NCBI RefSeq assembly: GCF_026342035.1
Contig: NZ_JAPENM010000018.1
Span: 1 to 54,131 of the forward strand
Length of the DNA stretch: 54,131 nucleotides
Direction of reading: 5' to 3'
Source: Aldersonia sp. NBC_00410
Lineage (GTDB): Bacteria; Actinomycetota; Actinomycetes; Mycobacteriales; Mycobacteriaceae
Below the pieces are notes generated by a model, which saw nothing but the letters and a program-made list of their open reading frames with translations, did not search any database and was not told where the DNA came from. The position numbers and the translations under genes were made by a program. The stretch's first letter is position 1; each line of letters opens with the position of its first letter. Of this stretch, positions 32,946 through 41,116 are shown piece after piece.

Positions 32946-34708
32946 GCCCCGCGGCGCGGCTGGCGGGCACGCTGCGGTGGGTCGGGTCGGATCCTGGCTG
33001 GTGGCAGGTCGATGCGGAGCCGGACGTGATGGTCCGATTGAAGCGGGTCTTCCCGCGGGTACAGGGGACTCGTTCCGGCGCGTTCCGCATCGCGGCGACC
33101 GACGAGGTCGCACGTGACCTGGAATGGGTGATGTCGCGGTGGCGGCTGAAGGCCTCGCGCGCCGATCTCAACCGGCTGCGGAAGGGATGTGAGCAGCACC
33201 GCCGGCGGGAGGCTGCGGTGCTGGCTGTCCTCGATGGCCAGGCACGCACGCGCGGCACGGAGGGGTGGGTGCGTTCGGCGGTCCAGTTGCGGCCGTATCA
33301 GTTGCAGGCGCGGGATCTTGTGCATGCGACGCGTGGAGCGTTGATCGTCGATGACCTGGGCCTGGGCAAGACTGCGTCGGGGCTGTCGGTGCTAGAGGAT
33401 CCTGCTGCTCGCCCGGCGTTGGCGGTCACGTTGACGGCGCTGCCGAAGCAGTGGTTGCGGGAGCTGGCGAAGTTCTACCCCGACTTGTCCGGGTTCGAGA
33501 TCACCACACGCACACCGCTACCCGCGGACGGTTCGGGCCCCGGTCAGGATGGGTTGTTCGAAGTTGACGGTGCACCACAGCTGCCCGATGCGGACCTGTA
33601 TGTGATGAATTACGCGAAGCTGCAGAAGTGGCAGCATCACCTGGCCGGGCGGGTACGTACGGTGATCTTCGACGAGGCTCAGGAGTTGCGGCGCTTCGAC
33701 AGCGAGAAGTACCGTGCAGCCGCGCACATCGCCGGGAAGGCCGACTACACAGCTGGTTTGACGGGGACGCCGTGCTACAACTTCGGTGGCGAGCTGTACA
33801 ACATCCTGGACGTGTTGCGGCCGGGTTCGCTCGGCAGCCGTGACGAGTTCGCGCGGGAGTGGTGCAAGCTCAGCTTCGGCCTGGATCAGAAGACGCGGAT
33901 CGCCGATCCGGACGCGTTCCGTACCCATCTTCGAGCGCAAGGGCTGATGTTGCGCCGGACCCGGGCCGACGTCGGGGTTCATCTGCCGCCGATCGAGACG
34001 ATCGAGCAGTACGTGCCGTCGGATGCAAGCGTTCTCGAACGCATCGACGGTGACGCGGTCGAGATGGCGCGGCTGATTCTCGATCAGACGGCGAACCACC
34101 AGCAGCGGTGGCAGGCGGCCGGCGACCTGGACTGGCGGATGCGGCAGGGCACCGGGATCGCGAAGGCCCCGTTCGTCGCCGACTTCGTGAAACTGCTGCT
34201 CGAGACCGAGCAACGGATACTGCTGTTCGGCTGGCACCGTGCGGTGTACGACCTGTGGCTGGAGAGGCTGGCCGGGTTCGGGCCGCGGCTGTTCACCGGC
34301 ACCGAGTCCCCTGCGGCCAAGCAACGCGCGATCGACGAGTTCACCGGCGGTGAGTGCCGGGTCCTGATCATGTCGCTGCGTTCGGGCGCCGGGATCGACG
34401 GTCTTCAAGGGGCCACGTCGACGGTGGTGTTCGGAGAACTCGACTGGTCCCACGGAGTGCACCGTCAGTGCATCGGTCGCGTCGCGCGTCCCGGACAAAC
34501 CAGAGGCGTTTCGGCCTACTTCTGCTGCACGGACGCCGGCGCGGATCCCGTGATGATCGATGTCCTGAATCTCAAGGCCATGGAAACCGACGCCATCGTC
34601 GACGCCGTGCGGGATACGACGCTGAATCCGGTCACCAACACCGAGCGCGTCAAACTTCTCGCCCGCGCGGTCCTGGACCGACGCACCGACACCGAGGGCG
34701 TCGCATGA
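32942..34708 (+). CDS. SNF2-like DEAD/DEAH-box helicase
   Basis: 588 residues from GTG 32942. Motifs: Q-like LRPYQLQA, I DDLGLGKT, II IFDEAQ (DEAQ box), III LTGTP, V GAGIDGLQGA, VI CIGRVARPGQTRG. This is the SNF2/Swi2 subgroup as in phage and plasmid DNA translocases. Residues 1-110 form an accessory domain. It may use ATP to translocate on dsDNA with the PD-(D/E)XK-like nuclease encoded just before it. Confidence 0.82.
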   Translation: MSPAARLAGTLRWVGSDPGWWQVDAEPDVMVRLKRVFPRVQGTRSGAFRIAATDEVARDLEWVMSRWRLKASRADLNRLRKGCEQHRRREAAVLAVLDGQARTRGTEGWVRSAVQLRPYQLQARDLVHATRGALIVDDLGLGKTASGLSVLEDPAARPALAVTLTALPKQWLRELAKFYPDLSGFEITTRTPLPADGSGPGQDGLFEVDGAPQLPDADLYVMNYAKLQKWQHHLAGRVRTVIFDEAQELRRFDSEKYRAAAHIAGKADYTAGLTGTPCYNFGGELYNILDVLRPGSLGSRDEFAREWCKLSFGLDQKTRIADPDAFRTHLRAQGLMLRRTRADVGVHLPPIETIEQYVPSDASVLERIDGDAVEMARLILDQTANHQQRWQAAGDLDWRMRQGTGIAKAPFVADFVKLLLETEQRILLFGWHRAVYDLWLERLAGFGPRLFTGTESPAAKQRAIDEFTGGECRVLIMSLRSGAGIDGLQGATSTVVFGELDWSHGVHRQCIGRVARPGQTRGVSAYFCCTDAGADPVMIDVLNLKAMETDAIVDAVRDTTLNPVTNTERVKLLARAVLDRRTDTEGVA

Positions 34709-34821
34709 CAACGATCCGGACAGGTTCGAACGCCTGCGTGCGCGATCGGCAACGGGGCGAGTCGAGGCGGCATGCGGAGCGTGCCCGCTCAATACGGCGG
34801 GGAGACAACACTGATGGGTGA
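34705..34821 (+). CDS. 38-residue Arg-rich coupling ORF
   Basis: ATG 34705 overlaps the helicase stop (ATGA) and the TGA runs 8 bases into the next gene. Strongly basic (RDRQRGESRRHAERARSIRR). It may be a translated linker or a tiny nucleic-acid-binding protein. Confidence 0.3.
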   Translation: MTTIRTGSNACVRDRQRGESRRHAERARSIRRGDNTDG

Positions 34822-35764
34822 CACAACGGCGATCAGCTGGTGCTCGCACACGTTCAATCCCTGGTGGGGCTGCAGCAGAACGTCCCGGGGATGTCAACAT
34901 TGTTATGCTGCAACACTTTCGAACCGTTGGGGTTTCGACCTGTGGCAACGCCAGGGCCCGCGGAAGCTTATGTCGGAATCGTACTGGAAGAGGCCGCTCG
35001 CGTGGAACCGGGCGGCGGAACGGGCGGGTGTGCCCGCGACCGTGTTCGCCGCGTCGATGGCCGACGTGTTCGAGATCCATCCGAGGGAGGAGGTGAACGG
35101 GCTCCTCGATGGCGCGCGGGCTCGGCTGTGGGACTTGATCGATTCCACGCCGTTCCTGATCTGGATGTTGTTGAGCAAGCGCATCGAGAATGCGGCCGCG
35201 TTGGTGCCGTGGGGGCGGCAGTGGCCTTCGAACGTGTGGCTGGGGACGTCGGTGGAGGATGCGGAGCGGGCCGAGGAACGCCTTCCGGTGTTGGCGTCGC
35301 TGCCGGCCGCGGTGAGGTTCGCCAGCTGCGAGCCGCTGGTCGGTGGGCTGGATCTGCGTCCCTGGTTGAGCGGCGGATTGGATTGGGTCATCACGGGCGG
35401 TGAGAGCGGCCCCGGCGCCGCTGCGGCGCATCCGGATTGGTTTCGCGCGATCCGTGATCATTGCGTGGAGTTCTCGGTGCCGCTGCACCACAAGCAGAAC
35501 GGCATGTTCGTCGCCGATGCACCGGTGTACGGAGCCGGTGAAAGCGAAGCGGATTGGGATCCCGACGCCCTCGACGTCGGCGGGAAGGGGTGCGTGGTGA
35601 ATCTCGACGGGAGTGTGCCGGCCAGTTGGGACTCACACCATCTGGAGGTGCGGGAAGTACCGAGGGCAGGCGCATGGTCCATGCGTCGCGTCGCACGAGC
35701 CTGCGCGGCGGGAAGACTCCTCGACGGACGAGTCTGGGACGAGCGGCCTCGGGTGATGGCATGA
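34814..35764 (+). CDS. Gp37/Gp68-like (DUF5131) protein
   Basis: 316 residues from ATG 34814 (GGGGAGAC). Conserved features: ISWCSHTFNPWWGCSRTSRG, CQHCYA, VFAASMADVFE, PFLIWMLLSKR, NVWLGTSVED, SCEPLVG, WVITGGESG. The three Cys (C-x6-C-x2-C) and TIM-barrel pattern relate it to radical-SAM-like spore-photoproduct-lyase folds. It is widespread on actinobacterial phages and plasmids; biochemical role not established. A post-replicative DNA function is possible. Confidence 0.85.
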   Translation: MGDTTAISWCSHTFNPWWGCSRTSRGCQHCYAATLSNRWGFDLWQRQGPRKLMSESYWKRPLAWNRAAERAGVPATVFAASMADVFEIHPREEVNGLLDGARARLWDLIDSTPFLIWMLLSKRIENAAALVPWGRQWPSNVWLGTSVEDAERAEERLPVLASLPAAVRFASCEPLVGGLDLRPWLSGGLDWVITGGESGPGAAAAHPDWFRAIRDHCVEFSVPLHHKQNGMFVADAPVYGAGESEADWDPDALDVGGKGCVVNLDGSVPASWDSHHLEVREVPRAGAWSMRRVARACAAGRLLDGRVWDERPRVMA

Positions 35765-36078
35765 AGGTTGCCGACGAGCGGTTGGGGCACTGCGGAAATC
35801 ACGTTGATCGTGCCGCTCGCGTGTCGCCGATGTTGCGCCGCGACGACCAGGCGGTGAACGTGCTCGCCGCGCGTTGGACTCGAGATCGGTTGCACCGCTG
35901 CCCCGGTGGCTGCGGGTCCGCGGTGCCGGCGACGCAGTTTTCGTGCAGTCCGTGCTGGAAGCGTTTGCCCTGGGCGATCCAGCGCGATATCAGGGCAGCG
36001 CTGCCACGCGAAGTCGGTGATCCGAGCCGGTTGCGGGCGTGGGTGTCCGGAACGCGGTACCTGAACGGAGGAGAATGA
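35761..36078 (+). CDS. small zinc-finger-like protein
   Basis: 105 residues from ATG 35761 (ATGA overlap). Residues 47-65 hold CPGGCGSAVPATQFSCSPC, a four-Cys zinc ribbon with the FSC-x2-CW pattern of short phage/plasmid proteins. The rest is helical (WAIQRDIRAALPREV). Likely nucleic-acid binding. Confidence 0.6.
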   Translation: MKVADERLGHCGNHVDRAARVSPMLRRDDQAVNVLAARWTRDRLHRCPGGCGSAVPATQFSCSPCWKRLPWAIQRDIRAALPREVGDPSRLRAWVSGTRYLNGGE

Positions 36079-36094
36079 TGACTCGGTGCGCCGT

Positions 36095-36150
36095 CTCGAG
36101 TTTGGCCAAATCTAATGGGCGTGTCAGCACCAAAATTGGCCAAACTCGAG
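36095..36150. promoter_or_regulatory. 15-bp perfect inverted repeat, operator-like
   Basis: CTCGAGTTTGGCCAA (36095-36109) and its exact complement TTGGCCAAACTCGAG (36136-36150) flank 26 bases. Each arm contains the palindromes CTCGAG and TTGGCCAA. It ends 15 bases before the ATG at 36166. This layout suits an autoregulatory operator, a parS-like site, or a stem that hides the start of translation. Confidence 0.65.
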
Positions 36151-36165
36151 GAAACATCAACGGGT

Positions 36166-36669
36166 ATGACGACCGAGACCGAATCCCGAGGACCTGGGCG
36201 GCCTGCTCGCGTAGGCGAGTATCGGCCCGTGGGTGGGAAGGTGCCCAAGCGCCTGGCCGACCTTGTGAACGCACCGGTCGGCAAAGGCAAGGCCTTTCGG
36301 TGGAAGACGACGCGCATCATCAGCCTTCTCGAAGCCGGGGTGGAGTACGAGGCCTCGCTGGCGGAGCGAGATCCCATGCAGTGGCGGCGGATCCGTTCGA
36401 TGTACACGGGTCGGCTCGAGTACTACTGCGTGGAAATTCCGGAGGATCTGGCGAAGGCGGTGCTAGAGCCGGTCGACGACGCCGATCCCGCGGCACCGAG
36501 CCGTACGGATCGGCTTATCGAGCTGCTGCACTACGGCTTGCGGGCGGATCCGCATACGCGGTTGCTGCGGCGCAAGAATCGTCCGTTGGATCAGGCGGAG
36601 CTGGATCTGACCGTCGGCGGGGACACGCAGCCCTCTGCCGATCGGTCGGAATACGCGGCGACAGGTTAG
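36166..36669 (+). CDS. putative DNA-binding protein (ribbon-helix-helix-like)
   Basis: 167 residues from ATG 36166 (GAGGAAAC upstream). An ATG at 36115 would place the start inside the inverted repeat. A GRPARVGEYRP basic N-terminus precedes a helical core (FRWKTTRIISLLEAGVEYEA). Near residues 100-140 YYCVEIPEDLAKAV and SRTDRLIELLHYGLR resemble one ribbon-helix-helix (strand, helix, helix). The inverted repeat in front could be its own operator. It is the last gene of the long operon, before a strong terminator. Confidence 0.5.
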   Translation: MTTETESRGPGRPARVGEYRPVGGKVPKRLADLVNAPVGKGKAFRWKTTRIISLLEAGVEYEASLAERDPMQWRRIRSMYTGRLEYYCVEIPEDLAKAVLEPVDDADPAAPSRTDRLIELLHYGLRADPHTRLLRRKNRPLDQAELDLTVGGDTQPSADRSEYAATG

Positions 36670-36680
36670 TCCAGACAAAC

Positions 36681-36716
36681 GAACACCCCCTCAGCTTGGC
36701 GGCCCGGGGGGTGTTC
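36681..36716 (+). terminator. terminator of the long operon
   Basis: GAACACCCCC (36681-36690) pairs perfectly with GGGGGTGTTC (36707-36716) over a 16-base loop, 12 bases after the last stop. Confidence 0.7.
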
Positions 36717-36752
36717 CGTGGAGTCCAATACCCAGCAGGAGGATTGAATCCG

Positions 36753-37121
36753 ATGCCCAGTGTAGGGGTAATACGGGGAATTGCGGTAGAGCCGCGCCGA
36801 TACGCGCCGAGTCAGTTCACGATGTCGCTGCCGCGTTCGGCGCCCCCCGATGACCTGCGACGACGACACGTCCCCCTTCCTGGGTTCACTGGCATGCCTG
36901 GCGACAGCGACGCACGCGGTGTCACCCCTCCCCCGGCGCGCGCGCATTTCGAGTCACATCGAACGGTCCAGCGGGCCGGCCGACGCGTCCACACGTTGAG
37001 CGCCGTCGGCGTGCCCGCCATTTGCTGTGGCCGGAAGTTGCTTTTGCCCAACAGTTTTCCCTCGCCGACACCGGTGACGGGACCCGTCGATTCGAGGAAT
37101 GGTGATGCCGCACTGCGCTAG
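36753..37121 (+). CDS. hypothetical protein with a strong ribosome site
   Basis: 122 residues. AGGAGG lies about 10 bases before ATG 36753. Pro/Arg-rich and probably mostly disordered (SLPRSAPPDDLRRRHVPLPG), with one CC pair near the end. It stands between a terminator and two hairpins, so it is a separate transcript just before the replication genes. Function unknown; a low-information protein, so coding status is not certain. Confidence 0.4.
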   Translation: MPSVGVIRGIAVEPRRYAPSQFTMSLPRSAPPDDLRRRHVPLPGFTGMPGDSDARGVTPPPARAHFESHRTVQRAGRRVHTLSAVGVPAICCGRKLLLPNSFPSPTPVTGPVDSRNGDAALR

Positions 37122-37177
37122 GCCACCAGCCGGCGCTCGACAGCCAACTCAATAACCGACCGACACGGTCTGGGCAG

Positions 37178-37207
37178 CACGAAACCACTGGCAGGTGGTT
37201 TCGCGTG
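37178..37207. other. hairpin 1 with TGGCAG loop before the rep gene
   Basis: CGAAACCAC (37180-37188) and GTGGTTTCG (37195-37203) form a perfect 9-bp stem over the loop TGGCAG. The stem continues as CAC/GTG with one bulge. Confidence 0.6.
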
Positions 37208-37253
37208 GATCTTTTTCGGCCTCTTGCAGGCTACGAGGTTCCGCTCGCGTTGC

Positions 37254-37279
37254 GTTCGGGGGATGGCAGTCCCCCGAAC
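37254..37279. other. hairpin 2 with the same TGGCAG loop
   Basis: GTTCGGGGGA (37254-37263) and TCCCCCGAAC (37270-37279) form a perfect 10-bp stem over the identical loop TGGCAG; CGGGGTTTT follows, giving an alternative terminator-like stem. The stretch 37280-37432 before the rep start has weak codon bias and seems to be a leader. Confidence 0.65.
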
Positions 37280-37432
37280 CGGGGTTTTCCGTGTCCTCAC
37301 CATGAAAGGACGGCGCACCGCATGCGCGCGTCTCAGGGTAGTTCGCGCTTCAATTCAAATCCAGTCGAGGGGATCACCCGGACATCACAATCGGGGATCG
37401 CTTGCGACGGTGGTCCCACTGTTGGGGCTAGG

Positions 37433-39085
37433 ATGCGGCCGCCGGGTCCGTTGAATCGGCGGATCCGGATCCGCTTTGCCGATTCTCGGGGCGTTGAGCA
37501 GCGGGTTCGTGCCGATGTCCCCAAGGACCTGTCCGAAACGCCGCGTGCTGTCCTTGCAGCGGTATTGCGCATGTTGTGCGGATATCACCGCGTCCGCGAC
37601 GACAGGATCAGTGTTCGCCAGCTGATCGAGTTGTGCCGCGGCGGTGGCTATGCCGTCGACGAGCAGGCCGTGCGGGCCGCTCTCGACAGTTTGCACCGCG
37701 CCGAGCTCCTGGTGTGCTTCCCTGCGGCGCAGTACCGGCGATCCTGCGTCGGCCTCGCGATTCACGAACGACACCTCGCCGGCGTCGAGCCCCTGGCGCG
37801 CAACGACACCTCGATCCCGGTGGCGGCCGATACTCCTCCGGTCCCCGGCCCGGAGCATGCCGATCCGGATGCCCACTGGGACAGCATGGTCTCGGCCGCG
37901 GCCGCCGCGGTCGAGAAGATCGAGGAACTCAACGAGGCCCAGCGTGGCGCCTCGTGGGCTCGGCCCGTCGATCCGGCCGCACAATCGGCCGTACCCGTCT
38001 GGACCGGGCGCACAGCCTGGTTGGAGCAGGTCCGCACGGTGCTCGGCACCGACGCCGGGATACGTGCGCTGGGCGCGCAGCAGCTGAGCGCGCGGCGCTG
38101 CCTGCTCGTCGCCGACGCGATGGCTGCCTGCGCGCAAACCCGCACTGGCAGAGGTGTTACGGCGGCGGTCGAAACGATCGCGGGGAAGGCCGCGGTCAGC
38201 AAGGCCACCGCCAAGCGGGCACGGCGGGTGCTGCGGGCGATCGGGATGGCCGTCGAGATGGTGATCGGCGGCTGGCTGTCCACGATCGAGCGTCAGGCCG
38301 CGGAGGCCCACCACGGCGGCCGCCAGATCGCCGTAGGCAGCGTGTGGCACCTGACCAGCCCCGGACCTGTTGTCGCCGCGACCGCTGTTGCGCCCGTGTC
38401 GCGTCCGCGACGATCGGCCTCGCGCGGCCGGGTTCGTTCCGTCTCCCGGATCGCCGGTGCTGCCCGCGGCCAGGGGAAACGCCGTGCTGACCCCCTAAGC
38501 TCTTCGAGCTTGTTTGGTCGGTCTTCTTCTTTTGATCTGTCCTCACCCACGCGCGAACGCGCGGGCAAAGTTACATCCCCGGACAGCACACGATCGATCG
38601 GCTGCCAGAAAGCCGCTGCCGAGCTGCTCCGGCACTGCCCCACCTTGGACAATCCCCGACTGCATATCGGCGCCGTCTGCGATCTCCTGGCCGAATTCGG
38701 GCTCGACGACGGCCGTTGGTCCGGACGTGAAATCGCCGCGGAACTTACGCGCGACACCGTGAGCCGAGGCTGGGTATGGCCGAAGAAGGTCAGCGCCCCC
38801 GTTCCGTTTCTGCGTTGGCGCCTCGCACGCATCGACTGGAATCGTCTGTCCCCCAGTGAAGCCGCGGAGCTCACCGCCCAGAAACGAGCCGAACAGCAGG
38901 CCATGGAGGCCGCGGCCCGTGCGGCCGCACCACCGCCGGCCACTGCCGAACACGTCCGACGGATCTGCGAGGAGTACCGCCGGGCACACCCACCGACCGG
39001 CCGCTACCTGGTCGGTAGAGGTCCCACACCGCTCTCGGTTCGCCAGTCCCGTCCTGTTTCCCCCTCCCGGAAGGAATCCCAATGA
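37433..39085 (+). CDS. putative plasmid replication initiator
   Basis: 550 residues from ATG 37433. An in-frame ATG at 37322 with AAAGGA exists, but the extra 37 codons have only about 55% G/C at third positions by hand count. Residues 55-97 form a winged-helix-like segment (VRQLIELCRGGGYAVDEQAV, RAALDSLHRAELLVCF). Residues 242-290 hold an HTH (GKAAVSKATAKRARRVLRAI). A Ser-rich linker (PLSSSSLFGRSSSFDLSSPT) leads to a C-terminal domain (LHIGAVCDLLAEFGLDDGRW, FLRWRLARIDW) of the kind found in Rhodococcus/Nocardia plasmid replication proteins. It is directly coupled to nrdH and lies just before dnaB. The assignment rests on this layout and general resemblance. Confidence 0.55.
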   Translation: MRPPGPLNRRIRIRFADSRGVEQRVRADVPKDLSETPRAVLAAVLRMLCGYHRVRDDRISVRQLIELCRGGGYAVDEQAVRAALDSLHRAELLVCFPAAQYRRSCVGLAIHERHLAGVEPLARNDTSIPVAADTPPVPGPEHADPDAHWDSMVSAAAAAVEKIEELNEAQRGASWARPVDPAAQSAVPVWTGRTAWLEQVRTVLGTDAGIRALGAQQLSARRCLLVADAMAACAQTRTGRGVTAAVETIAGKAAVSKATAKRARRVLRAIGMAVEMVIGGWLSTIERQAAEAHHGGRQIAVGSVWHLTSPGPVVAATAVAPVSRPRRSASRGRVRSVSRIAGAARGQGKRRADPLSSSSLFGRSSSFDLSSPTRERAGKVTSPDSTRSIGCQKAAAELLRHCPTLDNPRLHIGAVCDLLAEFGLDDGRWSGREIAAELTRDTVSRGWVWPKKVSAPVPFLRWRLARIDWNRLSPSEAAELTAQKRAEQQAMEAAARAAAPPPATAEHVRRICEEYRRAHPPTGRYLVGRGPTPLSVRQSRPVSPSRKESQ

Positions 39086-39312
39086 TCACCGTTTACACCA
39101 GGCCCGCCTGCGTCCAGTGCACGGCGACCTTCACCGCGCTGAACAAGGCCGGCATCGACTACGAGTCGATCGACATCTCCGAGGACCCCGTGGCTCGCGA
39201 CCGCGTGATGGCCCTCGGATACCTGCAGGCCCCCGTAGTGGTTGCCGGGGACGTGCACTGGTCGGGCTTCCGGCCGGACCGGATTTCTACGCTTGCGAAT
39301 ACGGCAGCGTGA
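39082..39312 (+). CDS. nrdH: NrdH-type glutaredoxin
   Basis: 76 residues from ATG 39082 (ATGA overlap with the initiator gene). The redox motif CVQC is at residues 11-14 (YTRPACVQC), followed by APVVV with the cis-Pro and a C-terminal SGFRPDRI that matches the NrdH thioredoxin-reductase-binding SGF-P-x-x-I. It would pass electrons to ribonucleotide reductase, raising dNTP supply for plasmid replication. Confidence 0.88.
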   Translation: MITVYTRPACVQCTATFTALNKAGIDYESIDISEDPVARDRVMALGYLQAPVVVAGDVHWSGFRPDRISTLANTAA

Positions 39313-39324
39313 GAGGACGCGACG

Positions 39325-39618
39325 ATGAACATCACCATCAAACCCGGTGACCAGGTTGCGTTCTCGACTCTCGACGACCGCCTGCACAAAGGTTACGTCC
39401 AAGCCGGCCTCGCACGTGGCTACGAGGTTGTCACCACCGGTGAAGGCACCCCGCATGCCGCGGCTCCTCAACGCACACTCCGCGCGAACGATCGTCGTTC
39501 GAGAGTCCGCCGGCTACGCGGAGGTGCCGTCGTGATGTACCCAAACATGCAGGTCACCGTCGGCAGCGCGGGGCCCGCGCCGGTCCACTACCTCCAGGTT
39601 CGGTGGGCCGAGACATGA
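39325..39618 (+). CDS. hypothetical protein between nrdH and dnaB
   Basis: 97 residues, ATG 39325. Beta-rich start (ITIKPGDQVAFSTLDDRLHK) and end (MQVTVGSAGPAPVHYLQVRW) separated by an Arg-rich middle. Its stop overlaps the dnaB ATG. No family recognised; a beta-barrel nucleic-acid-binding role is possible. Confidence 0.5.
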   Translation: MNITIKPGDQVAFSTLDDRLHKGYVQAGLARGYEVVTTGEGTPHAAAPQRTLRANDRRSRVRRLRGGAVVMYPNMQVTVGSAGPAPVHYLQVRWAET

Positions 39619-40997
39619 CCACAACGGAGAGGCGTACTCCGCGAACCGCGCCGGAAGCCGACGACGACGGCCAGTGGGGCCGGCAGCCGCCGCAAGACCT
39701 GGTCGCCGAGCAGTCGGTACTCGGCGGGATGCTGTTGTCGAAGGACGCGATCGCCGACGTCGTCGAAGAACTCCGGTCCACCGACTTCTACCGTCCCGCG
39801 CACCAGACCGTATTCGATGCCGTCCTGGACCTCTACGGGCGTGGTGAGCCGGCAGATCCGGTGACCGTGGCCGCCGAGCTGGACCGCCGCGGCGCGTTGA
39901 CCAGGGTGGGCGGGGCCGCGTACCTGATCACGCTGGTCCAGACCGTCCCGACAGCCGCCAACGCCGGCTACTACGCCGGCATCGTCGCGGAGAAGGCCGT
40001 ACTCCGGCGCCTCGTCGAGGCCGGCACACGGATCGTCCAGTACGGGTACGCCGGCGGTGACGGTCAGGACGTCGACGACGTCGTCGACCGGGCGCAGGCC
40101 GAGATCTTCGACGTCGGCGCCGACCGCACATCCGGGGATACGCTGTCGCTGGCCGAGCTGCTGCAGCCCGCGATCGACGAGCTCGAAGCAGTCCAGGGCA
40201 ACGGTGGTCTCGCCGGCGGTGTACCGACTGGGTTCGCCGACCTCGACCACGTCACCACAGGCCTGAAAGCAGGCCAGCTCATCACCGTGGCAGGCAGGCC
40301 TGGCATGGGGAAATCCACGCTAGCAACCGATTTCATGCGTTCATGCTCCATCAAGCACGGGATGGGCAGCGTCTTGTTTTCCTTGGAGATGAGCCGCAGC
40401 GAGATCGTGATGCGGCTGCTGTCCGCGGAATCGAACGTCAAATTGGCCGATATGCGCGCCGGGCGAATGAGCGACGACGACTGGGCGCGACTCGCGCGCA
40501 CCGTCGGCAAGATCAACGACGCGCCGCTCTACATCGATGACTCCCCCAATCTGACGATGACCGAGATCCGGGCGAAGGCCCGTCGGCTAAAGCAGCAGCA
40601 CAACATTCGGCTCGTCGTCATCGACTACCTACAGCTGATGACCTCGGGGAAGAAGGTCGAGTCGCGCCAGCAGGAGGTATCGGAGTTCTCACGGCAGCTC
40701 AAGCTGCTCGCCAAGGAACTGGAGGTGCCCGTCGTCGCAGTCAGCCAGCTCAACCGGGGCCCAGAGCAGCGCACGGATCGCCGGCCCATGGTGTCGGATC
40801 TACGCGAGTCCGGCAGCATCGAACAGGATAGTGACCTGGTGATCCTCGTCCACCGTCCCGACGCCTACGATCGAGACGACCCGCGCGCCGGCGAAGCAGA
40901 CCTCATTTTGGCGAAGCATAGAGGTGGCCCCCCGGGCGTTTTCACTGTCTGTCACAGGTTGCACGTGGCCCAGTTCGCGGACATGGCACGTCACTGA
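39615..40997 (+). CDS. dnaB: replicative DNA helicase DnaB
   Basis: 460 residues from ATG 39615 (ATGA overlap). The N-terminal domain is standard: PPQDLVAEQSVLGGMLLSKD, PAHQTVFDAVLDLYGRGEP. The RecA-like C-terminal domain has Walker A GRPGMGKST, SLEMSRSEIVMRLL, Walker B LVVIDYLQLM, VVAVSQLNRGPEQR, MVSDLRESGSIEQDSDLVIL and ILAKHRGGPPG. No intein. It unwinds the plasmid fork as a hexamer, and a plasmid-encoded copy implies partial independence from host DnaB. The stop forms the start of a dispersed repeat. Confidence 0.95.
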   Translation: MTTTERRTPRTAPEADDDGQWGRQPPQDLVAEQSVLGGMLLSKDAIADVVEELRSTDFYRPAHQTVFDAVLDLYGRGEPADPVTVAAELDRRGALTRVGGAAYLITLVQTVPTAANAGYYAGIVAEKAVLRRLVEAGTRIVQYGYAGGDGQDVDDVVDRAQAEIFDVGADRTSGDTLSLAELLQPAIDELEAVQGNGGLAGGVPTGFADLDHVTTGLKAGQLITVAGRPGMGKSTLATDFMRSCSIKHGMGSVLFSLEMSRSEIVMRLLSAESNVKLADMRAGRMSDDDWARLARTVGKINDAPLYIDDSPNLTMTEIRAKARRLKQQHNIRLVVIDYLQLMTSGKKVESRQQEVSEFSRQLKLLAKELEVPVVAVSQLNRGPEQRTDRRPMVSDLRESGSIEQDSDLVILVHRPDAYDRDDPRAGEADLILAKHRGGPPGVFTVCHRLHVAQFADMARH

Positions 40998-41018
40998 CCA
41001 GCCTAAATGGCACGTCCC
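40995..41018 (+). repeat. dispersed repeat TGACCAG-N9-CACGTCCC, copy 3
   Basis: The TGA is the dnaB stop. TGGCACGTC occurs twice here (40984-40992 and 41008-41016), the first inside dnaB. Paired TGGCACGTC boxes around TGACCAG recall the ends of actinobacterial IS21-family elements, but no transposase gene is present. Confidence 0.6.
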
Positions 41019-41116
41019 CCAGGTACGCGCCGAGGACGACGAATCAAGTAGAGCACGTGCTGACAAGTGTGTCGTTAGAGACGGATTCACTGAACAGGCG
41101 GCCGCTCACCGCACGG

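Noticed and set aside
36851-36876. Fifth copy of the TGACCAG-N9-CACGTCCC repeat
   Set aside because: It reads TGACCTG and lies inside a possible gene with a low-complexity GACGAC spacer, so chance is likely; not listed as a copy.
37322-37432. Upstream start for the replication initiator at 37322
   Set aside because: AAAGGA is present, but third-position G/C of the extra codons is far below that of real genes here.
39235-39270. Reverse-strand GGGGACGTG...CTGGTC in nrdH as another dispersed repeat
   Set aside because: Block spacing is wrong and it is part of conserved coding sequence.
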